Below, one piece after another: positions 52,809-60,838 of a DNA stretch of 64,000 bases. Source of the DNA: an uncultured Bizionia sp. (GTDB lineage: Bacteria; Bacteroidota; Bacteroidia; Flavobacteriales; Flavobacteriaceae). The notes under the pieces were generated by a model. The model saw nothing but the letters and a program-made list of their open reading frames with translations. It was not told where the DNA came from and did no database searches. Where the stretch lies: positions 1-64,000 of the forward strand of contig CANMCF010000013.1 of the NCBI GenBank assembly GCA_947496215.1, read 5' to 3'. Made by a program: the position numbers and the translations under genes. Every line of letters starts with the position of its first letter. Positions within the stretch are counted from its first letter, which is position 1.

Positions 52809-53738
52809 TTAATGGACAAACAGCCCTTTAAAAAATGATTTCAAATATATTTTAAATATCGTTATATTTTTTGCTTTATTCTTGACATTGTATCCTTTTA
52901 ATTCCTTTATTTTTTCAAATGCTGCCCGATATTCCTTATTTCTGTTGAAATGCTTTATGAATGATAGTTCCAATAGATAAAGCTTATCATTTATCAACTC
53001 TTTCAATTCCATATAGTTTTCATCATTGGACATCTTGGACAACATATCGTAATTAGATTGCAATATTGAAATATTCTCTTGTTTCATCTTACTGATTACG
53101 CCAACATTCTTTCTATACACCAATGTACGATGCTTCAAGCATTTTATTTTCTCTCCCCTACGTGTCAACAACAAATATGTGGGCCAATCTCCATAAGGTG
53201 AAGAATACATCCAAGGAGAAAACTGAATGTCTTGTATTACATTTCTAAACATTGTGGATGATGCCGTGATGAAATTCCCTTCAATTAGGTCTTTGACATC
53301 TGCTACTCTATTGTTTATGGGCTTCGTTTTATTGTCCACCAATTCATTATTGTCATGCAATATCTTATTCAAGGTGTAAACTATGTTGAAACCAGAATTA
53401 CTTTCCAAGAAATCGGCTTGCATCTGAAGCTTGTCATCATTGATCCAATAGTCATCCCCATCACACAATGCAATATATTCTCCAGTACAAGCTTTCAATG
53501 CGTTTAGATAGTTTTTCATCATACCAACATTCTCCTTGTGGTTTATATATTTGATGTTACTCGCTTTGGGATGACTATTTATAATGCCTTCTATTAGTTT
53601 ACTTGTACCATCTGTTGAAGCGTCATTGGATATTACCAATTCATACTGGAAATTGGTATTTTGTGACAACACACTTTTTATAGCTTTTTCTATGTAAGCT
53701 TCATGATTGTATGTAATCATACATATGCTAACCTTCAT
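52809..53738 (-). CDS. GT2 glycosyltransferase
   Basis: A 309-residue GT2 transferase. Motifs are KVSICMITYNHEAYIEKAIK, the nucleotide aspartate in ELVISNDASTDGTSKLIEG, and the metal motif YIALCDGDDYWINDDKLQ. The C-terminal half is helical and basic, without a membrane segment. Acceptor and donor are unknown. It lies 26 bases upstream of the galactosyltransferase-like gene in reading direction. Confidence 0.88.
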   Translation of the reverse strand: MKVSICMITYNHEAYIEKAIKSVLSQNTNFQYELVISNDASTDGTSKLIEGIINSHPKASNIKYINHKENVGMMKNYLNALKACTGEYIALCDGDDYWINDDKLQMQADFLESNSGFNIVYTLNKILHDNNELVDNKTKPINNRVADVKDLIEGNFITASSTMFRNVIQDIQFSPWMYSSPYGDWPTYLLLTRRGEKIKCLKHRTLVYRKNVGVISKMKQENISILQSNYDMLSKMSNDENYMELKELINDKLYLLELSFIKHFNRNKEYRAAFEKIKELKGYNVKNKAKNITIFKIYLKSFFKGLFVH

Positions 53739-53803
53739 CTTGTAATTGTTCTTTTGACTCTTCGAGTTTTAATAATATGAATTAACTATGACATATAAGC
53801 CAT

Positions 53804-54757
53804 TTAGCGAAAACATATTACTTTAAAAATGTACATATGGGATTTAAGTGAATCGTAAAAACTCATATCCACATTGGCATATACTAATCTTAACTTCCCA
53901 TAATATTTAAATACATCCTTTATTCGCCCAAGCAAGTTTTTTTCGAAACGCAAACCATTGTAGAAAGCCCAAAGTGTTTTCTTGGATATTGTCTTATTGT
54001 ATTCTACATCTACTTCCATTCCATGCTTTTCAACTAAAAACAAACATTGATAACGGTAATAAAAAATGTCATATAGTTTTTTCTTAGATAGATTCTGCCT
54101 CGAGCTTATTTGACTTTCATCCCCATCACCACTTCTAATGGTAGCCAAAACGGCATCTATTACTTCTAGTTTTGGATTATATGCTAGCATCCTTATATGG
54201 AATTCGTTGTCTTGATATCTGGATATGTTTTCATCAAACAATGATTTGCCCTTTAAATAATCAGATAGCCACATGAAACCACATGTTTGTATCTCTATGG
54301 TTTCCATGGCATAAGCATAAAATAAACCTTTGTCATCTCCATAAGAAAATTTACTTTCCCTATGTTCTGTCAATTTGTAATTCGCATATTTGTTTCTATG
54401 CAATACAGCTACTGTACTTTTTCTAAATGCACTTACTTTTTCAAGTAAAAAAGCCGATTCCATGATATCATCGCTATCAAACCAATTTATATACTTTCCC
54501 TTTGCTATCGAATATCCATAATTACGACATGAATTCGCTCCTTTCTTCCAAGAGTCCGGTCGTTTGCTATATTTGAATCTATCGTCATCTTTGAGAAATC
54601 CATTGATTGTTTCTTCTGTTTTGTCCGTACTCCCATCATCAATTATGATACACTCCCAATTCGAATAACTTTGGTTGCTTATCGATTTCAATGTTTCCTT
54701 GATAATAGATTCTCTATTATACACTGGAATTATTATGGAAACTAAAGGACTAATCAT
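53804..54757 (-). CDS. GT2 glycosyltransferase
   Basis: A 317-residue GT2 transferase with a normal GT-A core: LVSIIIPVYNRESIIKETLK, CIIIDDGSTDKTEETINGFL, and YINWFDSDDIMESAFLLEKV. The region MWLSDYLKGKSLFDENISRYQDNEF fits the acceptor-side conserved stretch with catalytic Asp in the QDNEF motif. The C-terminus is helical. It overlaps the WecF-like gene by eight bases. The donor is unknown. Confidence 0.88.
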   Translation of the reverse strand: MISPLVSIIIPVYNRESIIKETLKSISNQSYSNWECIIIDDGSTDKTEETINGFLKDDDRFKYSKRPDSWKKGANSCRNYGYSIAKGKYINWFDSDDIMESAFLLEKVSAFRKSTVAVLHRNKYANYKLTEHRESKFSYGDDKGLFYAYAMETIEIQTCGFMWLSDYLKGKSLFDENISRYQDNEFHIRMLAYNPKLEVIDAVLATIRSGDGDESQISSRQNLSKKKLYDIFYYRYQCLFLVEKHGMEVDVEYNKTISKKTLWAFYNGLRFEKNLLGRIKDVFKYYGKLRLVYANVDMSFYDSLKSHMYIFKVICFR

Positions 54758-55952
54758 TTAACTTTGGATGGCTAACAATGGTTTGAAATAACTTACTCAC
54801 CTTATCTTGCACAGCTTTCTGTGAATACAAGCGTTCGCATTGTTCTTTGTTATTCTTATATTCTGATTGAGTAATCCCTTTCTCCAAATGACTTTGATTA
54901 AGCTCTTTTAGACTTCTTACCATAAACTGCTCTGACTCATAATATCCGTATGTGACACCTTCATCATTAAAAAACAACTTAGCTCCAAAGTAATACATAA
55001 TGATTATGTTACCTACCGCTTGTTGCCTAATGTGATTAAAAAATGCGATGTTGCAACTCAATATCAATTTATTGTATTCTTCCAATGGCATAAAGTCCAA
55101 AATTGGAAAGAAATTTTCTCCAAAAAGCAACTTCCCTTGTTCTAAGACAAAATTCAAGTAATCACCTCTATCTCCATAATTGAGTGGGACGATGACCTTT
55201 CTATCTCCCAAATCGAATTTTGAAAGCTTATTAAATACTTCTATGTGATTGTTCGTAGGAGTGGCAGAATTACCTACCAAGATGTTTTTTGAATCGAGAG
55301 CATTCTTTGAAACCAAATTCCCCAAGAGCAATTCCAAGCTTCCATATGTAAAAGGCGCATATGTCAATTTATTGTTTATGCTTCCAATATACTTCTTCTC
55401 TGTTGGCAAAACAGGAACTGCAATGTCCATTTTTTGTACTGCCTTGTAATATGCTCCTTTGTATATTTTTGATAACCCTTTAAATAGCAAGTGAAAATTA
55501 TACTTAAAAAAGATTGTATTGACTATTTTCGTTTTTAATGGAATCTTTTTATTGACATGCTTTGACGTTGAGGAATCCAAAACCTTATATTTTAATGGCT
55601 TCCACATATTATAAAGGTCGTACCCCCAAATAAACCACACTTTCAAAACATCCTCATTCAATAGATTAACGATCTTTTGCTTTCTATAACTCAAAGCATG
55701 CACCAAAACGACCGTTCTTCCTGAAGTTTCATTTATTGACTTGGCAAATCCCAAATAACTACTTTCTGAATTCAAGGCCAAAGGTTTTACCAATTTTGAT
55801 TTCACATGTCTATATTCTGTAAAGCCTTCTTCTACTATAACATAATAATGGGATGAATCGAGATTTAAATACTCAAAAATTTCAATGGCATGATTAATGA
55901 ATTTTTCATCATCAAAAACATGAACAATATTTAAATCGCTAGATTCAAACAT
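54750..55952 (-). CDS. WecF-like 4-acetamido-4,6-dideoxyhexose transferase (GT56)
   Basis: A 400-residue protein matching the TDP-Fuc4NAc:lipid II transferase family (GT56). Diagnostic segments are KNILVGNSATPTNNHIEVFN, KVIVPLNYGDRGDYLNFVL, and AFFNHIRQQAVGNIIIMYYF followed by GAKLFFNDEG. E. coli WecF adds Fuc4NAc to lipid-linked intermediates of enterobacterial common antigen. The adjacent sugar aminotransferase and acetyltransferase genes could supply a 4-acetamido-4,6-dideoxy sugar, which supports this call. The N-terminal half is more divergent. Confidence 0.8.
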   Translation of the reverse strand: MFESSDLNIVHVFDDEKFINHAIEIFEYLNLDSSHYYVIVEEGFTEYRHVKSKLVKPLALNSESSYLGFAKSINETSGRTVVLVHALSYRKQKIVNLLNEDVLKVWFIWGYDLYNMWKPLKYKVLDSSTSKHVNKKIPLKTKIVNTIFFKYNFHLLFKGLSKIYKGAYYKAVQKMDIAVPVLPTEKKYIGSINNKLTYAPFTYGSLELLLGNLVSKNALDSKNILVGNSATPTNNHIEVFNKLSKFDLGDRKVIVPLNYGDRGDYLNFVLEQGKLLFGENFFPILDFMPLEEYNKLILSCNIAFFNHIRQQAVGNIIIMYYFGAKLFFNDEGVTYGYYESEQFMVRSLKELNQSHLEKGITQSEYKNNKEQCERLYSQKAVQDKVSKLFQTIVSHPKLND

Positions 55953-55953
55953 A

Positions 55954-56592
55954 TCATCTTTTTATTATTTTACCTGGCACTCCCACTATCGTACAATTAT
56001 TTGGAACATCTTTCAAGACCAAAGTACCGGCTCCAACAATCACGTTTTCTCCAATAATTACATCTGGTATTAAAATTGCATTCGTTCCTATACTGGAATT
56101 ACTGCCAATTTTACAACGTCCTGAGATATTTACATTTGGAGAAACCTCTACAAAATCTCCAATTATACAATCATGAGCCACAGTACAATTCAAGTTGATC
56201 AAGCAACCTTTTCCTATTACTACACTATTGGTAATAATCGTTCCAGACATAACATTGGTCCCAGTACCTATTGAAACATCAAAATCACCTTTCTCGGCTT
56301 TTTTTGAAATTGTTGTCACCGGAATTGCACCTACACCGACAAACTTATCATATAATGCTTTTCTATGCACAGGATTCCCTATTCCCAAAACAAACTCCTT
56401 ATCACCTGTAGATTGCATATACTCCTTTACTCCTTCCAATGTTTTCAAGACTAAAAAACGATTGTATAATTTTTCAGGCAAGTCCGTACTTATGTCATCA
56501 AAAAAAACAATCTTGTCGTCTGTCAACCCTAAGTCCGTATATGCTACTTGTAATATTTCTTTTGCGAATCCTTTGGCTCCAACTATTATCAT
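55954..56592 (-). CDS. PglD/NeuD-type sugar acetyltransferase
   Basis: A 212-residue acetyltransferase. An N-terminal Rossmann-like domain (MIIVGAKGFAKEILQVAYTD, VLGIGNPVHRKALYDKFV) precedes a left-handed beta-helix (about 90-205; GTGTNVMSGTIITNSVVIGK, TVAHDCIIGDFVEVSPNVNI, GRCKIGSNSSIGTNAIL). The His in TVAHDCIIGD is the expected catalytic base. Such enzymes N-acetylate 4-amino sugars made by the aminotransferase encoded just upstream, with which it shares four bases (ATGA). A role on the nonulosonate (NeuD-like) is the alternative. Confidence 0.88.
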   Translation of the reverse strand: MIIVGAKGFAKEILQVAYTDLGLTDDKIVFFDDISTDLPEKLYNRFLVLKTLEGVKEYMQSTGDKEFVLGIGNPVHRKALYDKFVGVGAIPVTTISKKAEKGDFDVSIGTGTNVMSGTIITNSVVIGKGCLINLNCTVAHDCIIGDFVEVSPNVNISGRCKIGSNSSIGTNAILIPDVIIGENVIVGAGTLVLKDVPNNCTIVGVPGKIIKR

Positions 56593-57674
56593 ATCTCTTT
56601 TTTGATTGTATTGGTTATTATTTCTAATTCCATTTTAGTCAACCCTACATAAAGAGGAAGACAAAGCACCCTTCTTGCTATGGATTCCGAAATTGGCATT
56701 TCTTGATCATTATTCATAAAGGACACCTTATTCAATGATGGATAAAAATAACGCCTTGGGTATATGTTTTCCTTGTTCAAAGCTTGTTCTGCGCTTAAAA
56801 GCACTTCTTCGCTTTCGAAAATAATAGGGTAATAACTATAATTCCATTCTGTTCCTACTCTTAGCTTCAAACCCCTTAAATTAGAAATATCTTTAAAACT
56901 TCTCGTATAGAATGTTGCTACTTTTTTACGCTCACCTATTATAAATTCCATTTCTGGCAATATTGTCAATCCCATTGCCGCTTGCAATTCGCTCATCTTG
57001 GCATTAATTCCCAATCCATGGAATTCCAAAGGACCATCATGTCCAAAATTATGACTATAGAATAGTTTTTTATAAATGGTTTCCTCATTGCAAAACATAG
57101 CTCCTCCTTCAGCAGTGTGGAACAACTTCGTGGCATGAAAACTACAGGTGCTAACATCTCCATAATTAAATAGAGATTTACCTTTGTAGGTTACTCCAAA
57201 ACAATGTGCTGCATCATAGATCACCTTTAAGCCATACTTTTTTGCTATTGCTTCTATGATTTCCACATTACAAGGATTACCATAGACATGTGTTGCCAAT
57301 ATGGCTGTTGTTTTACTTGTAATCGCACTTTCTATCTTGGTTTCGTCTATTGTCAAGTAATCAGGATGGATATCCACAAAAACTGGTTGACAATTTTCCC
57401 ATAGTATGGATGATGTTGTTGCAACATAGGAAAAAGGGGTGGTTATCACCTCTCCCAAATCACCAAATAGCTTTAATGCGATTTGAATGGGCAAAGTCCC
57501 ATTGGTAGTCAATATCACAGAATTAAGATGATACGCTTCCTTTAACTTCTCTTCCAATTCCAGTACCAAGGCTCCTCTATTGGTTAGCCAAGCACTATCC
57601 CATATTCTTTTCAAATAGGATTGATACACCTCTTGAGATGGCAAATAGGTTTTTGTCACATTGATTCTATTCAT
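56589..57674 (-). CDS. DegT/DnrJ-type nucleotide-sugar aminotransferase
   Basis: A 361-residue PLP enzyme. The fold-type I signature is complete: TTNGTLPIQIALKLFGDLGE, KVIYDAAHCFGVTYKGKSLF, and the Schiff-base Lys in CSFHATKLFHTAEGGAMF. This last stretch is most like enzymes making dTDP-4-amino-4,6-dideoxyglucose or 3-amino analogues (VioA/FdtB type). With the following acetyltransferase it would give a dTDP-acetamido-dideoxyhexose. The dTDP-sugar genes rmlA and rmlB are not in the window. It overlaps wzt by eight bases. Confidence 0.88.
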   Translation of the reverse strand: MNRINVTKTYLPSQEVYQSYLKRIWDSAWLTNRGALVLELEEKLKEAYHLNSVILTTNGTLPIQIALKLFGDLGEVITTPFSYVATTSSILWENCQPVFVDIHPDYLTIDETKIESAITSKTTAILATHVYGNPCNVEIIEAIAKKYGLKVIYDAAHCFGVTYKGKSLFNYGDVSTCSFHATKLFHTAEGGAMFCNEETIYKKLFYSHNFGHDGPLEFHGLGINAKMSELQAAMGLTILPEMEFIIGERKKVATFYTRSFKDISNLRGLKLRVGTEWNYSYYPIIFESEEVLLSAEQALNKENIYPRRYFYPSLNKVSFMNNDQEMPISESIARRVLCLPLYVGLTKMELEIITNTIKKEI

Positions 57675-58950
57675 CTTTCTTTATGTTCTTCCATTTAAAC
57701 GATGGTTTTATGTAACCAGGTTCTCTACCTGAATACACCCCTATTTCCTTGGAACCATTGACAACATTGAAATAAAATATATTTTTTTCAACAAATGCTG
57801 CAGTCCTCTTATCTTTAACAATGAACAGTGACAGACTATAGCTACCACTCTGCAAAAAGTCTTTAGGAATTATGCAATTTATCTTATTGTCACCTTTCGT
57901 TATTTTCGTTTTATAATCCCTATCGAAAAAAGAAAACATGGTATCTCCCAATTCATTGTGCAAATGATATGTAATGTTGTATTTGCCTGTGTCTTCTGTT
58001 TTAAAGAAAACATCCAAATTTATCTCCATTTCTGCATCTTCTACAATGGGTTGACTGAAGCTTCTATTGGTATTTTTCATACCTATGGATTGCAACTTGA
58101 ATAAGGGCTTGTCATAACCCTCCTTAAATACTTTCAAATTCTCATTTGAATTCATATCAGAACTCAGGTATTTTGCCACAGCCTCCTCTGAACTCCCTTC
58201 AAAAGCCACTTTACCGTTTTCCAATACGATTCCTCTTGTACATAGGCTTTTCACAGATGCCATGTTATGACTTACGAATAGTACGGTTCGACCTCCACCT
58301 CTACTAATATCTTGCATCTTTCCTATTGCCTTCTTCTGAAATTCGGCATCTCCAACAGCCAAAACCTCATCTATCACCAAGATTTCAGGTTCCAAAAAAG
58401 CAGCCACAGCAAATGCTAAACGAACCGTCATTCCTGAAGAATACCTTTTTACCGGTGTATCTATGTAGCGTTCGCAACCAGAAAATTCTATTATTTCATC
58501 TATTTTGGAACGTATTTCCTTTTTTGTCATTCCTAGGATGGCTCCATTCAAAAATACGTTTTCACGTCCAGTCATCTCTCCATGAAACCCTGTTCCGACT
58601 TCCAACAAGGAAGCTATGCGTCCTTTAGTCTTTATTTCTCCCGTAGTAGGTCCAGTAACTTTGGACAAAATTTTTAAAAGCGTGGATTTTCCTGCTCCGT
58701 TTTTACCAATAATACCAAGAACCTCCCCTTTTTTAACTTCGAAGTTTATATCCTGCAAAGCCCAAACATAATTTGATTTCCCTTTCGTACTTCGATCGTT
58801 GCTTTCTCCTACTCTAAGATATGGATCTCCTTTACCAAGCAATTTGCTCCACCATCGATTCAAATCATGGCTAATGGTTCCTGTTCCCACCAAACCCAAT
58901 CGGTATTGCTTGGAAACATTTTCTGCTTTTAAAATAATATCCTCTTTCAT
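57667..58950 (-). CDS. wzt: Wzt-type polysaccharide ABC exporter ATPase with C-terminal extension
   Basis: A 427-residue ATPase. The nucleotide-binding domain (about 1-250) has VLGIIGKNGAGKSTLLKILS (Walker A), GTGFHGEMTGRENVFLNG, the signature VKRYSSGMTVRLAFAVAAFL, EILVIDEVLAVGDAEF (Walker B), and VLFVSHNMASVKSLC. About 170 residues follow as a beta-rich C-terminal domain (INLDVFFKTEDTGKYNITYH, LHNELGDTMFSFFDRDYK). In Wzt proteins such domains recognise the capped non-reducing end of the glycan. It shares one base with wzm and eight with the aminotransferase gene. Confidence 0.92.
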   Translation of the reverse strand: MKEDIILKAENVSKQYRLGLVGTGTISHDLNRWWSKLLGKGDPYLRVGESNDRSTKGKSNYVWALQDINFEVKKGEVLGIIGKNGAGKSTLLKILSKVTGPTTGEIKTKGRIASLLEVGTGFHGEMTGRENVFLNGAILGMTKKEIRSKIDEIIEFSGCERYIDTPVKRYSSGMTVRLAFAVAAFLEPEILVIDEVLAVGDAEFQKKAIGKMQDISRGGGRTVLFVSHNMASVKSLCTRGIVLENGKVAFEGSSEEAVAKYLSSDMNSNENLKVFKEGYDKPLFKLQSIGMKNTNRSFSQPIVEDAEMEINLDVFFKTEDTGKYNITYHLHNELGDTMFSFFDRDYKTKITKGDNKINCIIPKDFLQSGSYSLSLFIVKDKRTAAFVEKNIFYFNVVNGSKEIGVYSGREPGYIKPSFKWKNIKKDE

Positions 58951-59849
58951 TATATGGTATCTATAAAGCTTTTTTCGGTTTTATTGAAAATAACCAAACC
59001 TATTAGAAATGTAACAATGCTAACAATGCCTGCATAAATAAATTGATTTGTGGAAAAGTCCCCTACTCCCAATGTCATATGCCTGAACAACTCTACCACT
59101 GTAGTCATTGGATTGTATTCAATTATATTTCCTGCTAGCTCTGGTATTTCTCCCAATGCTACTTTTTTTCTTATTAATTCCAAAGGATACATAACTGCCG
59201 ATCCATACATTAACAATTGGACTCCAAACCCAACTAGAAATGTCAAATCTCGATATTTGGTTGTCATGGAAGAGATAATCATACCAAATCCCAAACCTAG
59301 CAATCCCATGAACAAAATCAATATTGGCAATGCCAACAATGCCAATTGTGGTATTGCACTTCCTCCTTTGTCTGTAAAGAATACAAAGTATATGTAAAAG
59401 CATACAAACACCAATAGCTGTATGCCAAACTTCAACAAGTTGGAAACGACTATGGACATAGGCATGATTACCCTTGGAAAATATACTTTCCCAAAGATGT
59501 TTTGATTCTTTTTAAATGTATCACTTGTTCCCTTCAAACATTCGGAAAAATAATTCCAAGAAGTTATACCAGCAAGATTGAATAAAAATGGGGGAATTCC
59601 TTCTCCCGTTTTTATGTCTGCTATATTATTAAATATCAAAGTGAAAATAATTGAGGTAAACAATGGTTGTATAAAATACCATAGTGGTCCTAAAACTGTT
59701 TGCTTGTATAGAGTTATGACATCTCTTTTCACAAATAGAAACAACAAGTCACGATATCGCCAAATTTCCTTGAAATTCAGATCTACCATTTTCTGTTTAG
59801 GGGAAATGGTATATAACCAATCGTTAGTTCCTTTATTATTCAACTGCAT
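58950..59849 (-). CDS. wzm: Wzm-type polysaccharide ABC exporter permease
   Basis: A 299-residue ABC-2-type permease with six membrane helices (from about residue 55). Typical segments are LKEIWRYRDLLFLFVKRDV-like start (here FKEIWRYRDLLFLFVKRDVI), LYKQTVLGPLWYFIQPLF, and YFPRVIMPMSIVVSNLL. It forms the membrane half of the exporter with Wzt, moving lipid-linked polysaccharide to the periplasm. It overlaps the epimerase gene by 14 bases and wzt by one, so the pair is translationally coupled. Confidence 0.92.
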   Translation of the reverse strand: MQLNNKGTNDWLYTISPKQKMVDLNFKEIWRYRDLLFLFVKRDVITLYKQTVLGPLWYFIQPLFTSIIFTLIFNNIADIKTGEGIPPFLFNLAGITSWNYFSECLKGTSDTFKKNQNIFGKVYFPRVIMPMSIVVSNLLKFGIQLLVFVCFYIYFVFFTDKGGSAIPQLALLALPILILFMGLLGLGFGMIISSMTTKYRDLTFLVGFGVQLLMYGSAVMYPLELIRKKVALGEIPELAGNIIEYNPMTTVVELFRHMTLGVGDFSTNQFIYAGIVSIVTFLIGLVIFNKTEKSFIDTI

Positions 59850-60822
59850 TCTTTTTAAAGTAATCCCAAGTATTTTTCAATCCTTCACGAACCGAAAACT
59901 CCGGTTTGTAACCCAATAGCCTTTCAGCTTTGGAGATGTCTGCCAAAGAGTCTCTAACATCTCCCATTCTACTCGGTCCATAATTGGCTTCTATGTTTTT
60001 ATGAGCTGACTCATTCAGTACCTTCCACAGGTAGTTTACACTTATACGCTCGTTGCATGCTATGTTATAAATCTGATTTCCGGCTTCTTCCGAAGCAAAA
60101 AAGCCTTTGATGTTGGCTTGAACCGCATTTTCCACATAAGTAAAATCTCGGGTTTGTTCCCCATCTCCATTGATTGTTGCTGATGTGTTTGTTTTTATCG
60201 CTTCCATAAACAAAGGTATAACCGCCGCATAAGCGCCTTTAGGGCTTTGTTTTGGTCCGAAAATATTGAAATAACGCAAACCTATCACATCTGTGCCATA
60301 TGTTTTTCCAAAGACATCTGCATATAGTTCGTTAACATACTTGGTGATGGCATAAGGAGACAGTGGTTTACCTATAATTTCCTCAACTTTGGGTAAGGCT
60401 TTACTATCCCCATAGGTAGAGCTTGAAGCGGCATAAACCATACGCTTTACTGATTTACTGTCCTTCAAGGCTATCATCATATTTAAAAAACCAGAGATGT
60501 TTACGGCATTTGTAGTTGCTGGATCATTGATGGAACGCGGTACAGAACCCAATGCCGCTTGGTGACTTACATAATCAATATCTTGCATTGCTTCGACACA
60601 AGTTTGCAAATCTCTTATATCTCCTTCTATGAGCTCAAAGTTGGAATGAGAGAGAAAGGGGGCTATATTTGATTTATAACCATTGGAAAAATCATCCAAT
60701 ACCCTAACCTTGCTAGCTCCATGCTCTAGAAGATACTCTACAATATTGGTTCCTATGAATCCTGCTCCTCCAGTAACTAAAAAATTTAGTTTGGAGAGGT
60801 CTTTATTATGATACTTGTTCAT
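59836..60822 (-). CDS. UDP-N-acetylglucosamine 4-epimerase-like SDR (WbpP/Gne type)
   Basis: A 328-residue extended short-chain dehydrogenase/reductase. The NAD site is FLVTGGAGFIGTNIVEYLLE; the catalytic YxxxK is SPYAITKYVNELYADVFG with the upstream Ser in YAASSSTYGDSKALP. The C-terminal stretch GPSRMGDVRDSLADISKAE is characteristic of the WbpP/TviC group. It should interconvert UDP-GlcNAc and UDP-GalNAc or the corresponding uronic acids. It supplies a donor for the repeat. It lies 16 bases after wzc and overlaps wzm by 14. Confidence 0.9.
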   Translation of the reverse strand: MNKYHNKDLSKLNFLVTGGAGFIGTNIVEYLLEHGASKVRVLDDFSNGYKSNIAPFLSHSNFELIEGDIRDLQTCVEAMQDIDYVSHQAALGSVPRSINDPATTNAVNISGFLNMMIALKDSKSVKRMVYAASSSTYGDSKALPKVEEIIGKPLSPYAITKYVNELYADVFGKTYGTDVIGLRYFNIFGPKQSPKGAYAAVIPLFMEAIKTNTSATINGDGEQTRDFTYVENAVQANIKGFFASEEAGNQIYNIACNERISVNYLWKVLNESAHKNIEANYGPSRMGDVRDSLADISKAERLLGYKPEFSVREGLKNTWDYFKKNAVE

Positions 60823-60838
60823 TTTTTCCTTTTAAAAA

